Assembly: GCA_020249025.1 (NCBI GenBank)
Contig: JADCGM010000220.1
Location: 1-8,433, forward strand
DNA: 8,433 nt
Source: Alphaproteobacteria bacterium
GTDB lineage: Bacteria > Pseudomonadota > Alphaproteobacteria > Sphingomonadales > Sphingomonadaceae
Direction: 5' to 3'
Below are positions 1-6,782 of this stretch, in pieces (position 1 is the stretch's first letter; each line of letters opens with the position of its first letter). The notes beneath the pieces were generated by a model, which worked only from the letters and a program-made list of their open reading frames with translations, did not search any database and was not told where the DNA came from. The position numbers and the translations under genes are program-made.

Positions 1-1584
1 AAGGCCGAGGAGGTCGGCGCATCGATCTTCGATCCGCGGCTGCAGCAGGCGGCGCTGGCGCTGCTCGACAACGAACTCCATGTCGCCGAGCCGCTGCTCA
101 AGCAGCATCTGAAGGACGATCCGCTCGATGTCGCGGCGATGCGGATGCTCGCCGAACTGGCCGGGCGCATCGGCCGCTACCGCGACGCCGAGAACCTGCT
201 CAGGCGCGCGCTCGAGCTGTTTCCGGGCTTCGGGGCCGCCCGCGCCAATCTCGCCACCGCGCTCTACCGCCAGAACCGGCCGGCCGACGCCATCGCCGAG
301 CTCGACAAGGTCATGGCGGCCGATCCTGAGAACATCGGCCACGCCAATCTGAAGGCGGCGGCGCTTGGGCGCATCGGCGGCTTCGACGAGGCGATCGCGC
401 TCTACGAGGAGGTGCTGAAGGCCGCGCCGCAGCAGCCCAAGGTGTGGATGAGCTACGGCCACATGCTGAAGACGGTCGGGCGGCAGGCCGACGGCGTCGC
501 CGCCTACCGGCAGGCGCTGGCGATCCAGCCGTCGCTCGGCGAAGTATGGTGGAGCCTCGCCAACCTCAAGACGGTGCGCTTCGATGACTCCGAGGTCGCC
601 GCGATGCAGGCGGCGCTGGCGCGCGACGACATCTCCGACGAGGACCGCTTCCATCTCGATTTCGCGCTCGGCAAGGCGTTCGAGGACCGCCGGGAGTTCG
701 CCGCGTCCTTCACCCATTACGACCGGGGCAATGCACTGCGCCGGCGCTCGGTCGTCTACGATGCCGACGAGACTGCCGACTTCGTCGAGCGCTGCATCCG
801 CATCTTCACCCCCGAGTTCTTCGCAGCCCGCGCGGGGCTGGGGTTTGACGCGGCCGATCCGATCTTCATTCTCGGCATGCCGCGCGCGGGGTCGACTCTC
901 GTCGAACAGATCCTCGCCAGCCACAGCCGGATCGAGGGCACGTCGGAGCTGCCCGACATTCCGGCGCTCGCACGCCAGATCGCGGGCTATCCCGACGGGC
1001 TGACGGCGCTGCCGCCGGAGCGGCTGCGCGAGCTCGGCGCCAGCTTCCTCGACCGCACCCGCATCCAGCGCAAGACCGGGCGGCCGCTGTTCATCGACAA
1101 GCTCCCGAACAACTGGGCGCATGTCGGGCTCATCCACCTCATCCTGCCCAACGCCACGATCATCGATGCGCGGCGGCATCCGCTCGACTGCTGCCTTTCC
1201 AACTACAAGCAGCATTTCGCGCGCGGGCAGGCGTTCAGCTACACGCTCGACGACATGGGCCGCTATTACGCCGACTATGTGCGGCTGATGGCGCACATCG
1301 ACCGCGTGCTGCCGGGGCGCGTCCACCGCGTCATCCACGAGCGCATGCTCGACGACAGCGAGGCGGAGATCCGGGCGTTGCTCGATGCGGTCGGAGTGGA
1401 CTTCGAGGAGGCCTGCCTGCGCTTCCACGAAACCGAGCGCGCGGTGCGCACCGCCTCCTCGGAACAGGTGCGCCGCCCGATCAACCGCGACGGCGCCGAC
1501 GTCTGGCGCAGCTACGAACCCTGGCTCGATCCGCTGAAGGCGGCGCTCGGTCCTGTGCTGACGTGCTATCCCGAGGCGCCCTGA
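1..1584 (+). CDS. TPR-containing sulfotransferase family protein (5' end outside window)
   Basis: Likely a cytoplasmic PAPS-dependent sulfotransferase (Sulfotransfer_3-like) that moves a sulfuryl group to an unidentified acceptor. The frame is open from base 1, so the start lies upstream; 527 residues are visible, numbered here from base 1. Residues about 43-178 form four TPR units, each ending in a helix like AENLLRRALELFP, probably a partner-binding scaffold. The catalytic domain begins near residue 285. ILGMPRAGSTLVEQIL (290-305) is the 5'-phosphosulfate loop, and DARRHPLDCCLSNY (389-402) matches the 3'-phosphate site, including Arg392 and Ser400. Arg295, Glu316 and Lys367 fall where animal tyrosylprotein sulfotransferase has its catalytic Arg, Glu and Lys. 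No signal peptide can be judged because the N-terminus is missing. The gene ends 113 bases before a TonB-dependent receptor on the same strand, a common pairing in sphingomonads. The substrate is unknown; family assignment is secure. Confidence 0.9.
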   Translation, partial: KAEEVGASIFDPRLQQAALALLDNELHVAEPLLKQHLKDDPLDVAAMRMLAELAGRIGRYRDAENLLRRALELFPGFGAARANLATALYRQNRPADAIAELDKVMAADPENIGHANLKAAALGRIGGFDEAIALYEEVLKAAPQQPKVWMSYGHMLKTVGRQADGVAAYRQALAIQPSLGEVWWSLANLKTVRFDDSEVAAMQAALARDDISDEDRFHLDFALGKAFEDRREFAASFTHYDRGNALRRRSVVYDADETADFVERCIRIFTPEFFAARAGLGFDAADPIFILGMPRAGSTLVEQILASHSRIEGTSELPDIPALARQIAGYPDGLTALPPERLRELGASFLDRTRIQRKTGRPLFIDKLPNNWAHVGLIHLILPNATIIDARRHPLDCCLSNYKQHFARGQAFSYTLDDMGRYYADYVRLMAHIDRVLPGRVHRVIHERMLDDSEAEIRALLDAVGVDFEEACLRFHETERAVRTASSEQVRRPINRDGADVWRSYEPWLDPLKAALGPVLTCYPEAP

Positions 1585-1697
1585 TCGTTGCAACGGAGCC
1601 ACAAGGCGACCGTCATAGGTCACTCAATCACTTATGCCGGTTGACCCCTCGGCGGCGCGGGTTCAGCCTGCGATTGCAACTGCGTTATGGGGGCATC
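1585..1697 (+). other. Intergenic leader of the TonB-dependent receptor
   Basis: This 113-base gap separates the sulfotransferase stop from the receptor start and should hold the receptor's promoter or leader if the two are not simply co-transcribed. I see no convincing -35/-10 pair: TTGCAA (1588-1593) and TTGACC (1639-1644) lack well-spaced partners. A small inverted repeat GACC-N6-GGTC lies at 1608-1621 and could be an operator half-site pair, but it is too short to assert. There is no terminator-like hairpin with a T run after the sulfotransferase, so read-through into the receptor is possible. GGGGG (1689-1693), four bases before the ATG, is the only candidate ribosome-binding site and is weak. 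Confidence 0.35.
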
Positions 1698-4154
1698 ATG
1701 CGCACGCTTCGGGCACTTCCTGCACTTCTTCTGTCGACAACCGTTCTCGCCGGCGCGCCGGCCTTCGCACAGGCCGCGACGGCCGCCAGCGACTCCGCCG
1801 ACAGTGAGGAGATCATCGTCACTGCACAGAAGCGTGAAGAGAATCTCCAGGACGTGCCGATCAGCGTTCAGGCGCTGAGCACCAAGAAGCTCGACCAGCT
1901 CAACGCCACCAACTTCGAGCGCTTCGCGGCGCTGCTGCCGTCGGTGAGCTTCGAGACGAGCCAGCCGGGCGCGACGACGGTCTACATGCGCGGCGTCGCC
2001 TCGGGCGGCGACGGCAACCACTCGGGGTCGCTGCCGTCGGTCGGCTTCTACCTGGACGAGCAGCCGGTCACGACCATCGGCGGCACCATCGACATCCACG
2101 TCTATGACATCGCCCGCGTCGAGTCGCTCGCGGGTCCGCAGGGCACGCTCTACGGCGCCTCGTCGCAGGCCGGCACCATCCGCATCATCACCAACAAGCC
2201 CTCGACCGCCGGGTTCGAGGGCCGCGTCGATGGCGAGATCAACACGATCAAGCACGGCGAGATGGGCGGCAAGCTGGAGGGCATGGTCAACCTGCCCGTC
2301 AACGACTCGACCGCGCTGCGCGTCGTCGGCTGGTACGAGAACCGTGGCGGCTACATCGACAACATCGCCGGCACCCGGCGCTTCCTGCCGACCGTCGGCG
2401 GCATCACCGTCAACAACAACGCCTTCGTCGAGGAGGACTTCAACGACCTCGAGATCTACGGCGCCCGCGCCGCGCTCAAGGTCGACCTCAACGACGACTG
2501 GACCGTCACGCCGTCGGTCAACTACCAGCACCAGTCGACGCAGGGCGTCTTCGGCTTCCAGCCGAGCGTCGGCGACCTGCAGGTCCAGCGCTTCTATCCG
2601 GATGCCGCCAAGGACCGCTTCGTGCTCGCGGCGATGACCATCGAGGGCAAGGTCGGCAACTGGGACCTGACCTATGCCGGCACCCACATGAGCCGGAAGA
2701 TCGACTCGACCGGCGATTACACCGACTACGCGGAGGCCTATGACTCGCTCTATGCGAGCGTCGGCGGTGTGGCGGGCTATTTCTACTTCACCAACAACGC
2801 CGGCCAGACCATCGACTCGCGCCAGTTCACCACCTCGGCGCCGCGCTACAAGAAGCTCAGCCAGGAGCTCCGCCTGTCGTCGCCGCAGGACGCCAAGCTG
2901 CGCTTCGTCGGCGGCCTGTTCTACCAGCGCCAGGTCAACGACATCGACGAGCGCTACAATGTGCCGAACCTCGCCGCGGCGATGTCGGTCAACGGTCTGC
3001 CGGGCATCCTCTGGCTGACGAAGCAGCAGCGCGTCGACCGCGACTATGCGGCGTTTGGCGAGCTGACCTATAACTTCACCGACACGCTGTCGCTCACCGC
3101 GGGCGGGCGCGTCTTCAAGTACGACAACTCGCTGATCGGCTTCTTCGGCTTCGGCCGCAATCCGGCCGGCCCGCCGTTCAACGCCGCGGGCAGCTCGCGC
3201 ACCGGCGTCGCCGGCTGCTACACGACGACCGGCGCGATCCGCCGCGACAACGCCACCGCGGCGCTACTGCCGGCGGCGGTTCCGGGCGGCCCTTGCACCA
3301 ATCTCGGCACGTTCCAAAACGGAACCGTCGTGCCGAAGTCGCAGGAGGGCGACGGCTTCATCCATCGCCTCAACCTCAACTGGAAGCCGACCGAGGACGT
3401 GCTGCTTTACACGACCTGGTCGCGCGGCTTCCGTCCGGGCGGCATCAATCGCCGCGGCACGGTGCCGCCCTACGAGGCCGACTACCTCACCAACTACGAG
3501 GTGGGCTGGAAGACGACGGCGGCCGACGGGGCGCTGCGCTTCAACGGCGCGGTCTACCGGCAGAACTGGTCGAGCTTCCAGTTCTCCTTCCTCGGGCAGA
3601 ACAGCTTCACCCAGATCCAGAACGGCCCCGACGCCCGCATCACCGGCATCGAGACCGACATCAACTGGGTGCCGACCGAGGGGCTGACGCTCACCGCTGC
3701 GGCGGCCTACACCGACGCCAAGACCCGCAAGAACCTGTGCGCGATCAACGAGCCGACCGCGACCTGCGTGGGGGCGGGCAACTCGATCCTCGCGCCCAAG
3801 GGCACGCGCCTGCCGATCACGCCCAAGTTCAAGGGCAATCTGACGGCGCGCTACCAGTTCCCGCTCGGCGGCGCCGACGGCCACGTCCAGGCGGCGGTCT
3901 ATCACACCGGGTCAGCGTCGAGCGACATCCGCGTCGCCGATGCCGCGACCGTCGGCCGGCTGAAGTCCGCCACCTACGCCGATTTCGCGATCGGTGCGGA
4001 CTGGCAGGATTATTCGCTGGAGCTGTTCATCGCGAACCTGTTCGACACCCGCGCGCAGCTGTCGCGCGGCGTGGCCTGCAGCGTCTGCACCCGCTCCTAT
4101 GTGAATGTGGTGACGCCTCAGACGATCGGTCTGCGTGTCGGCACCAAGTTCTGA
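1698..4154 (+). CDS. TonB-dependent outer-membrane receptor
   Basis: Outer-membrane gated channel of 818 residues that imports a ligand using energy passed on by TonB-ExbB-ExbD. The ATG at 1698 is chosen over a possible GTG at 1563 because it is followed directly by a signal peptide: MRTLRALPALLL core, cleavage after AFA (residue 24). The Ton-box region is EEIIVTAQKREENLQDVPIS (37-56). The plug domain follows and carries GPQGTLYGASSQAGTIRIIT (146-165), a hallmark of the family. The rest is a long beta-barrel with many alternating Tyr/Phe/Asn strands, ending in a terminal Phe (GLRVGTKF), the usual signal for barrel assembly. Cysteines come in close pairs (507/533, 681/690, 794/797), probably disulfides in surface loops. 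Length is typical. It lies after a TPR-sulfotransferase and overlaps an amino-acid permease, suggesting an import cassette. The ligand cannot be read from the sequence; siderophore, peptide, glycan or aromatic compound are all possible. Confidence 0.95.
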   Translation: MRTLRALPALLLSTTVLAGAPAFAQAATAASDSADSEEIIVTAQKREENLQDVPISVQALSTKKLDQLNATNFERFAALLPSVSFETSQPGATTVYMRGVASGGDGNHSGSLPSVGFYLDEQPVTTIGGTIDIHVYDIARVESLAGPQGTLYGASSQAGTIRIITNKPSTAGFEGRVDGEINTIKHGEMGGKLEGMVNLPVNDSTALRVVGWYENRGGYIDNIAGTRRFLPTVGGITVNNNAFVEEDFNDLEIYGARAALKVDLNDDWTVTPSVNYQHQSTQGVFGFQPSVGDLQVQRFYPDAAKDRFVLAAMTIEGKVGNWDLTYAGTHMSRKIDSTGDYTDYAEAYDSLYASVGGVAGYFYFTNNAGQTIDSRQFTTSAPRYKKLSQELRLSSPQDAKLRFVGGLFYQRQVNDIDERYNVPNLAAAMSVNGLPGILWLTKQQRVDRDYAAFGELTYNFTDTLSLTAGGRVFKYDNSLIGFFGFGRNPAGPPFNAAGSSRTGVAGCYTTTGAIRRDNATAALLPAAVPGGPCTNLGTFQNGTVVPKSQEGDGFIHRLNLNWKPTEDVLLYTTWSRGFRPGGINRRGTVPPYEADYLTNYEVGWKTTAADGALRFNGAVYRQNWSSFQFSFLGQNSFTQIQNGPDARITGIETDINWVPTEGLTLTAAAAYTDAKTRKNLCAINEPTATCVGAGNSILAPKGTRLPITPKFKGNLTARYQFPLGGADGHVQAAVYHTGSASSDIRVADAATVGRLKSATYADFAIGADWQDYSLELFIANLFDTRAQLSRGVACSVCTRSYVNVVTPQTIGLRVGTKF

Positions 4155-5454
4155 CCTGACGGCGGGCGGCGGAGCCGGGGGCTCCGCCGCCCGACCTTTT
4201 GGCCTGTGGACGGCCGCGGCGATGGTCGTCGGCGGCATGATCGGGTCTGGCATCTTCGTGATGCCCGGGCAGCTCGCCGCCTTTGGCTGGACCGGGGTTC
4301 CGGCCTGGATCGCCGCGATCGGCGGCGCACTCATCCTTGCCTATGTGCTGTCGAAGCTGGCGGCGGCGCGCCCGAAGGCGACCGGCACCGTCGCCATCGT
4401 CGGGGCGGAACTCGGCCCGATCGCCGGCGTGCTCGTCGGCTGGGCCTTCTGGGTGAGCGTGTGGTCGGCGATCGCAATCATCGCGGTGACCGCGGTGCGC
4501 TATCTCGCGACCTTCGCCCCGCCGCTCGCCGCGACCCCGCTGGCGCTGGCGCTGTGGTCGACCGGGCTGGTCTGGCTGCTGACCCTGCTCAACCTGTTCG
4601 GGGCGCGCGCGGCCGGCAATTTCCAGGTGGTGACGACGCTGCTGAAGATCCTGCCGCTGGTCGCGGTCGTCGCGATCGTCGGCGGCTTCGCGGCCGAGGG
4701 TGGCGCGCGCTTTACCGCGCATCCGCATCCCGGGTTCGAGCCCGCCAGCCTGACCTCGGCGATGGCGCTCGCCTTCTTCGCGCTCGTCGGCTTCGAATCC
4801 GCCGGCATCGTTGCCGAGCGCATCCGCGATCCGGCGCGCAACGTGCTGCGCGCGACGATGCTCGGCACCGCGCTCACCGGCGCACTCTACATCGTCGTCT
4901 GCATGGGCATCGTGTTGTCGATGCCGGCCGAGGTGATCGCCGCCGCCCCTGCCCCGGTCGCCCTGTTCGTCGAAACCTTCTTCGGGCGCGAGGCAGGGCT
5001 GCTCGTCGCCGCCTTTGCGGTGATCGCGACTGTCGGCTGCCTGAACGGCTGGGTGCTGATCCAGGGCGAGCTGCCGCTTGGCATGGCGCGCGCCGGGCTG
5101 CTCCCGATGTGGATGAAGCACGTCAACCGTCACGACGTCTCGACGCGGCTGCTCTGCCTCGGCAGCAGCTGCGCCAGCATCCTCATCCTCTCGAGCGCCA
5201 GCGGCGCCGACGGCCTGTCGGGGCTTCTCGATTTCATGCTCAACCTGACGGCGGCAACCTCGCTGCTGCTCTATGCGGGCGCCTGCCTGACCGCGCTCAA
5301 GGTCGGGGCCGGGCGGGGGGCGGGCGCAGCGGGTCTGCTGTTCTGCGGATGGGCGCTGGTCGGGGCCGGACAGGCTTCGCTGTTCGCGGTGGGGCTGATG
5401 CTGACCGCCCTGCCCCTCTACTGGCTGCGCCCGAAGGTGGCGGTCGCCGACTGA
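4135..5454 (+). CDS. APC-family amino-acid permease, AdiC-like
   Basis: Inner-membrane amino-acid transporter or antiporter of 439 residues with about 12 hydrophobic segments. The first helix carries GGMIGSGIFVMP (33-44), the unwound GSG substrate-binding break of the APC superfamily. ALVGFESA (216-223) and GWVLIQGELPLGMARAGLLP (305-324) align without gaps to remembered E. coli AdiC; Glu221 matches AdiC Glu208 and Trp306 matches the gating Trp293. AdiC Trp202 is Phe215 here, and the arginine side-chain ligand Asn101 is Ile113, so a neutral amino acid is a likelier substrate than arginine (inference). The GTG start at 4135 overlaps the receptor's last 20 bases and has no clear ribosome-binding site, suggesting translational coupling; the next in-frame ATG (4222) would remove half of helix 1, and CTG at 4156 or 4204 cannot be excluded. 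A terminator-like hairpin lies within codons 10-22. Family assignment is firm; start and substrate are not. Confidence 0.88.
   Translation: MSAPSSDLTAGGGAGGSAARPFGLWTAAAMVVGGMIGSGIFVMPGQLAAFGWTGVPAWIAAIGGALILAYVLSKLAAARPKATGTVAIVGAELGPIAGVLVGWAFWVSVWSAIAIIAVTAVRYLATFAPPLAATPLALALWSTGLVWLLTLLNLFGARAAGNFQVVTTLLKILPLVAVVAIVGGFAAEGGARFTAHPHPGFEPASLTSAMALAFFALVGFESAGIVAERIRDPARNVLRATMLGTALTGALYIVVCMGIVLSMPAEVIAAAPAPVALFVETFFGREAGLLVAAFAVIATVGCLNGWVLIQGELPLGMARAGLLPMWMKHVNRHDVSTRLLCLGSSCASILILSSASGADGLSGLLDFMLNLTAATSLLLYAGACLTALKVGAGRGAGAAGLLFCGWALVGAGQASLFAVGLMLTALPLYWLRPKVAVAD
4163..4200 (+). terminator. Terminator-like GC hairpin after the receptor, inside the permease 5' end
   Basis: A perfect 14-bp inverted repeat: left arm CGGGCGGCGGAGCC (4163-4176), loop GGG (4177-4179), right arm GGCTCCGCCGCCCG (4180-4193), then ACC and TTTT (4197-4200). 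It begins nine bases after the receptor's TGA, exactly where an intrinsic terminator for the receptor would sit. The T run is short and offset by three bases, so efficiency is uncertain. The same bases are codons of the permease if it starts at 4135, where they encode a Gly/Ala-rich stretch. It may therefore act as an attenuator that lowers permease expression relative to the receptor. Confidence 0.6.
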
Positions 5455-5522
5455 TCGTTGCGCTCGGTCAATGTCTTGGGCCCGCGCCGGCCCGATAAGG
5501 CTCCCATCATGGGAGGTTTTTC
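5455..5522 (+). promoter_or_regulatory. Leader of the DksA-like gene with hairpin over the ribosome-binding site
   Basis: This 68-base gap between the permease stop and the DksA-like ATG holds two small inverted repeats. GGGCC-N6-GGCCC (5478-5493) has no T run. The second, CTCCCA-TCA-TGGGAG (5501-5515), is followed by GTTTTT (5516-5521). The strong ribosome-binding site GGGAGG (5511-5516), six bases before ATG 5523, forms the right arm of that second stem, so folding would hide it. The stem plus T5 also resembles a short intrinsic terminator for the permease transcript. No well-spaced promoter was found: TTGGGC and GATAAG are only 12 bases apart. Confidence 0.5.
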
Positions 5523-5837
5523 ATGGACAAAGATACCGCACGCAGCCGCCTCGTCGCCCGCCTCGCCGAGCTCGGGCAGCGCATCGACAAGCTCGACGCC
5601 GAACTGATGCAGCCGCTCCCCGCCGACTGGGAGGAGCAGGCCGTCGAACTCGCCGATGACGAGGCGCAGGTTGCACTCGAAGCCGCCGGACGCCGCGAGA
5701 CGGGGCGGATCGTGGCGGCGTTGGCGCGGATCGACGCGGGCACCTGGGGCGACTGCGTGCGCTGCGGCGCGCCCATCGACCCGCGCCGGCTGGAGGCCGA
5801 CCCGAGCGCCCCGTCCTGCGTAGGCTGCAGCGGCTAG
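5523..5837 (+). CDS. Short DksA/TraR-family C4 zinc-finger protein
   Basis: A 104-residue cytoplasmic protein of the DksA/TraR family, whose members bind in the RNA polymerase secondary channel and tune promoter output, often together with ppGpp. Residues 1-75 are mostly charged helix, a shortened version of the DksA coiled coil. The tip motif DWEEQA (35-40) fits DksA's D-x-x-D-x-A tip with Glu for the second Asp, a variant I associate with short alphaproteobacterial members. The zinc finger is Cys78-x2-Cys81-x17-Cys99-x2-Cys102, the same spacing as DksA, and contains PRRLEADPSAPSC. It is shorter than DksA (about 150) and longer than TraR (about 73), so it is a secondary DksA-like protein rather than the main one. 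The ATG has a strong GGGAGG six bases upstream, lying in a hairpin. Its stop overlaps that of the convergent MpaB-like gene. Direct activity on RNA polymerase is inferred from family only. Confidence 0.9.
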   Translation: MDKDTARSRLVARLAELGQRIDKLDAELMQPLPADWEEQAVELADDEAQVALEAAGRRETGRIVAALARIDAGTWGDCVRCGAPIDPRRLEADPSAPSCVGCSG

Positions 5838-6745
5838 GCGAGGCCCGCCGCCGCCACGAGCCGCGCCCGCTCGGCCGGCTTTCGGTAGAGGAAGTCCGGC
5901 GGCAGACCCAGCCGCACGCTCGCGCGGCAAGGCGACGATGCGGGATCGACCCGCCGCTCGGCCGCCCCCGCCATCGCGCCGAGCGCGAGGCGGTCGAACA
6001 GCGACAGATCCCAGTCGCGCCCCAGTTCCAGCCGGTCGCGCACGCCCTCCGGCAGCAGCGCCACTGCGGCGCGCGCCAGCGAGCGGTGCAGCCGCCGCGG
6101 CACCCCCGGCGCGGCGCGGCCCGAGGCGATGATGCCGAGGAACTCGCCGACGATGGCATGCGGCTCGAAGCGCGGCAGCCGCGCGCCGAGCATCGCGTCG
6201 AAGTCGGCATCCGAGCCGAGCGGCGTCACCACGCCATAGAGCGCCGCGATCCCAGCGCCGTCGGCGTAGTAATCGCGCGCCTCCTCCGCCCCGACGGCCG
6301 CGACGAAGCGGCGATAGGCGGCAAGGAAGCCCCACACCGCGGTCGCGCTCACCCAATCGAGCAATTCGGGATCGGTGGCGCGATAGGGCTCGCCCGCCGG
6401 CGTCTCCCCGCCGACCTTGGCATGCATGCGATTGACGCCCGCGATCACCCGCCGCGCTACGCTCGCCGGGCCGTAAACCCCGATCAGCGCCGCCGCTCCG
6501 GTGCGCGCCGACCGCCCGATCGGGTCCTGCGGATAGATCGAATGCGCCCAGACACCGGTGCGGATCCGCGCGTCGGCGAACTCCAGAAGCACCGCCGCCA
6601 CCCCGCCGATGGCGAGCGCCACCGGATTCTTGAATACCCGCCATTGCGGCGACAGCGGGGAGACGAGCGCCGGCTCGCCCAGCGGTGCGCCGAAATCGAT
6701 GGCGTAGGGCGTGCCGGCGAGGCGGGGGGTCAGAAGGTCCGGCAT
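5834..6745 (-). CDS. Oxygenase MpaB family protein (DUF2236)
   Basis: A 303-residue protein of the MpaB/latex-clearing-protein superfamily (DUF2236), whose studied members are heme-dependent oxygenases that cleave carbon-carbon double bonds or side chains. Supporting segments in order: AVLLEFADARIRTGVWAHS (51-69), the arginine/threonine motif RSART (78-82), NRMHAKVGG (105-113) with a possible heme-ligand His108, and the family block EPYRATDPELLDWVSATAV (119-137). R-x3-T and the downstream His recall the Arg164/Thr168/His198 heme pocket of latex-clearing protein, but that correspondence is inference. No signal peptide is visible; residues 41-55 form one hydrophobic helix. ATG 6745 is the only in-frame start before an upstream stop; no clear ribosome-binding site precedes it. 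It lies 37 bases after the DUF7662-like gene on the same strand and may be co-transcribed with it. It converges on, and overlaps by four bases, the DksA-like gene. The substrate is unknown. Confidence 0.85.
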   Translation of the reverse strand: MPDLLTPRLAGTPYAIDFGAPLGEPALVSPLSPQWRVFKNPVALAIGGVAAVLLEFADARIRTGVWAHSIYPQDPIGRSARTGAAALIGVYGPASVARRVIAGVNRMHAKVGGETPAGEPYRATDPELLDWVSATAVWGFLAAYRRFVAAVGAEEARDYYADGAGIAALYGVVTPLGSDADFDAMLGARLPRFEPHAIVGEFLGIIASGRAAPGVPRRLHRSLARAAVALLPEGVRDRLELGRDWDLSLFDRLALGAMAGAAERRVDPASSPCRASVRLGLPPDFLYRKPAERARLVAAAGLA

Positions 6746-6782
6746 CAGAAGCTGCTCAGCCCGAAGTCGAGGCCCAAACTAT

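Noticed and set aside
1563..1697. GTG 1563 as an alternative receptor start
   Set aside because: It would overlap the sulfotransferase and place 45 Arg-rich residues before a perfectly formed signal peptide starting at ATG 1698.
1632..2687. Long open frame on the minus strand opposite the TonB receptor (351 codons)
   Set aside because: Its Asp/Arg/Val-rich composition with no recognisable motif is typical of a frame mirrored from a high-GC gene; the receptor on the other strand is unmistakable.
4027..5133. Long minus-strand open frame opposite the permease (368 codons)
   Set aside because: The product is almost entirely charged low-complexity residues (Arg, Asp, Gly, Gln); it is a shadow of the membrane protein gene.
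1581..5461. The 11-mer CTGATCGTTGC occurs at both 1581-1591 and 5451-5461, each containing a stop codon
   Set aside because: In 8.4 kb several exact 11-mer repeats are expected by chance, and the flanks do not match.
5471..5659. Possible 62-codon leader peptide starting at ATG 5471
   Set aside because: It runs deep into the DksA-like gene in another frame and becomes Arg-rich, so it is a chance frame.
6337..6394. The MpaB-like protein has Ser133 where many DUF2236 proteins have His in a W-V-H-A-T motif
   Set aside because: From memory a sphingomonad/actinobacterial subgroup with WVxATA commonly lacks this His, so it is probably subgroup-normal rather than an inactivating change.
5418..6644. 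Long minus-strand open frame overlapping the MpaB-like and DksA-like genes
   Set aside because: It is an Arg/Ala/Gly-rich shadow; the true minus-strand frame there carries the DUF2236 blocks.
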